Shown here piece after piece: positions 62,771-64,000 of a stretch of DNA of 64,000 bases. The DNA comes from a candidate division WOR-3 bacterium (GTDB lineage Bacteria > SDB-A). The notes under the pieces are model-generated. The model searched no databases. It was given only the letters and a program-made list of their open reading frames with translations, and was not told where the DNA came from. The position numbers were made by a program, and so were the translations under genes. Location: positions 16,564-80,563 of the forward strand of contig JAFGSQ010000010.1 of the NCBI GenBank assembly GCA_016934535.1, read 5' to 3'. Numbering within the stretch: position 1 is the stretch's first letter; every line of letters starts with the position of its first letter.

Positions 62771-64000
62771 ATGAAAATGACGTCCATAGTGTTATTAGGT
62801 TTGATGATCTTTTGCCTCTCTATTCAGGCTCAGGTCAGCCAGGCCAATTTCAAACAGGCAGTGGTCATAGACCAGGGCATTGACGAGGAAGCTCTTTCTG
62901 GAGACCTGAACCAAACCGCATATTACAGTGAATTACCTCAATCAATTGAAGAGATTTCCGGTAATCTGGGTTCTTCCCAACCGCCTTCTGCCTACGCACC
63001 CTTATGGGGTGACGATCTTTTGGTGACAAACGAGTGCCCTGTTCAGACAAATGTGACCCGATTAGCTTTCGACTACGATGTCAATGGCCATATCTATGTA
63101 GCCCTTCTGTCAAATCACGCGTCAACGGACACAATATGGATATACAGGTCAACTGACATGGGCTACACATGGGAAAAAAGCTGGGAGATGTGGTTCCAGA
63201 GCACCGGCGTCAACGTGTTGAGCTACGACATGAGAGTTCAGGCTCAGACTGCTAATCCCTACATATACACAACTGCAGTTTATGTCTACGGAAGCGACAC
63301 ACTGCTTTCCTTCCGCAGATTGAGAGTTGACCACTCGGCTTACGACTGGTATCACTTTTCTTCCACGACTTACAACGACATAAATTGGGTCGAAATGGAC
63401 ATAACAGACGAGACCGATCCTCACATATACGTTGTGTTTTCAGTTCCATCTACTCCCTGGCAATTATACAGGTGCGCTTCTGCAGATGGTGGAGCGACAT
63501 GGTCTTCAGCCACTCTTACATACAACCAAGTGACACCCAAAGATTTTGACGTATGTGCAGGTCCCGCCGACTATGCCTACATTATGAATTTTTTTGATCC
63601 TAATACAATCAGGGTATCGAGATATGACAGCTATTTCGGACACTGGATAAACCACGTCACGTTGGGAACTGATGCTAATTTGCAAAAACCTGTCGTCGCT
63701 TCAGCCCGTCAAAACGCTTACCCCACGAATTACATTCATCTGGTTTATCAACAGGGCGCTACCGATCCGACAACGACAAGATCCATTGAATACGTTTCCT
63801 CTGACGGAGGAGCGACCTGGACAGGCCCGGGATTTTTCTTGCTCGGCGACGTCCACACGGTTTGCCCGTTCGTCGCTTGCGAGAAAAACAGTTCTTCCGA
63901 TCGTTTTGTCGGCATAGCGACTCAATACTGGACAGACGCCGATTCGACCGCGATAGGCTACAAATCGAACCAGACAGTGGCCTGGAACAACCTCGGTTTC
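62771..64000 (+). CDS. Secreted BNR/Asp-box repeat protein (3' end off window)
   Basis: 410 codons to the right edge with no stop. AGGAGG 4 nt ahead of ATG 62771. A signal peptide (about 1-21) is followed by a beta-propeller-like region with Asp-box motifs S-x-D-x-G-x-T-W (STDMGYTWEKSW, SADGGATWSS, SSDGGATWTGP). Such repeats occur in sialidases and many T9SS-exported proteins. The missing C-terminus would show whether a T9SS domain is present. Enzyme activity cannot be inferred. Confidence 0.8.
   Translation, partial: MKMTSIVLLGLMIFCLSIQAQVSQANFKQAVVIDQGIDEEALSGDLNQTAYYSELPQSIEEISGNLGSSQPPSAYAPLWGDDLLVTNECPVQTNVTRLAFDYDVNGHIYVALLSNHASTDTIWIYRSTDMGYTWEKSWEMWFQSTGVNVLSYDMRVQAQTANPYIYTTAVYVYGSDTLLSFRRLRVDHSAYDWYHFSSTTYNDINWVEMDITDETDPHIYVVFSVPSTPWQLYRCASADGGATWSSATLTYNQVTPKDFDVCAGPADYAYIMNFFDPNTIRVSRYDSYFGHWINHVTLGTDANLQKPVVASARQNAYPTNYIHLVYQQGATDPTTTRSIEYVSSDGGATWTGPGFFLLGDVHTVCPFVACEKNSSSDRFVGIATQYWTDADSTAIGYKSNQTVAWNNLGF

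Overview
The window looks like a chromosomal segment of a Gram-negative, probably anaerobic bacterium from an uncultured lineage near the Fibrobacteres-Chlorobi-Bacteroidetes side of the tree or a WOR-3/TA06-like candidate phylum (inference; no rRNA is present to settle it). The reasons are a TonB-dependent outer-membrane receptor, a PorX-type response regulator fused to a PglZ domain, secreted proteins ending in type IX secretion (T9SS)-like C-terminal domains, a class I hybrid cluster protein, a two-domain ThyX-like protein and a bacterial myo-inositol-phosphate synthase. Genes are tightly packed, often with 4-bp ATGA overlaps, and GTG/TTG starts are common. I found no rRNA, tRNA, CRISPR array, IS element or phage gene.

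Layout. 1-2.4 kb: a B12-type TonB receptor on the minus strand behind a cobalamin riboswitch with its own promoter and terminator hairpin. 2.4-8.9 kb: parA-parB, three consecutive M42 metallopeptidases, RNase PH and an RluA-family pseudouridine synthase. 8.9-12.7 kb: a lipoprotein and a small membrane protein, the PorX-like regulator, and a C25 (gingipain-like) caspase-fold peptidase without export signals. 12.7-22.4 kb: a long plus-strand run (adhesin-like surface protein, rsmI, CDP-alcohol phosphatidyltransferase with inositol-phosphate synthase, tmk, S41 protease, PfkB kinase, rpe, secreted small proteins). 22.4-30.7 kb: riboflavin operon ribD-ribE-ribBA-ribH with nusB, a phosphoesterase that appears to start at ATC, an M23 peptidase, an ABC transporter and a prepilin peptidase.

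30.7-41.5 kb: clpB (minus), divergent thyX-like gene, a 1124-residue STAND/SARP-type regulator, a zinc-ribbon protein, a right-handed beta-helix surface protein and an RlmI-like methyltransferase. 41.5-48.4 kb is a minus-strand operon: dapF, a TPR lipoprotein, a CPA2 Na+/H+ antiporter with a C-terminal PTS EIIA-type domain and, overlapping it by 4 bp, a 1203-residue cyclase with the architecture of animal soluble adenylyl cyclase (two cyclase domains, NTPase, TPRs). 48.6-53.7 kb: a response-regulator/PAS/histidine kinase hybrid, an unknown protein, and an Rrf2-ferredoxin fragment-Hcp unit behind a promoter overlapped by a perfect palindrome. 53.8-58.1 kb: two tandem zinc-ribbon/propeller-like paralogues and a sirtuin. 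58.1-60.1 kb: a secreted protein whose reading frame is interrupted by one in-frame TGA followed by a SECIS-like hairpin. 60.4-64 kb: a ChlI-like AAA+ ATPase with a VWA partner whose start lies in a strong hairpin, and a BNR-repeat secreted protein running off the right edge.

The observations I would check first are the antiporter-cyclase operon, the in-frame TGA gene, the riboswitch whose terminator contains the start codon, and the Rrf2-Hcp operon with its cut-down ferredoxin.
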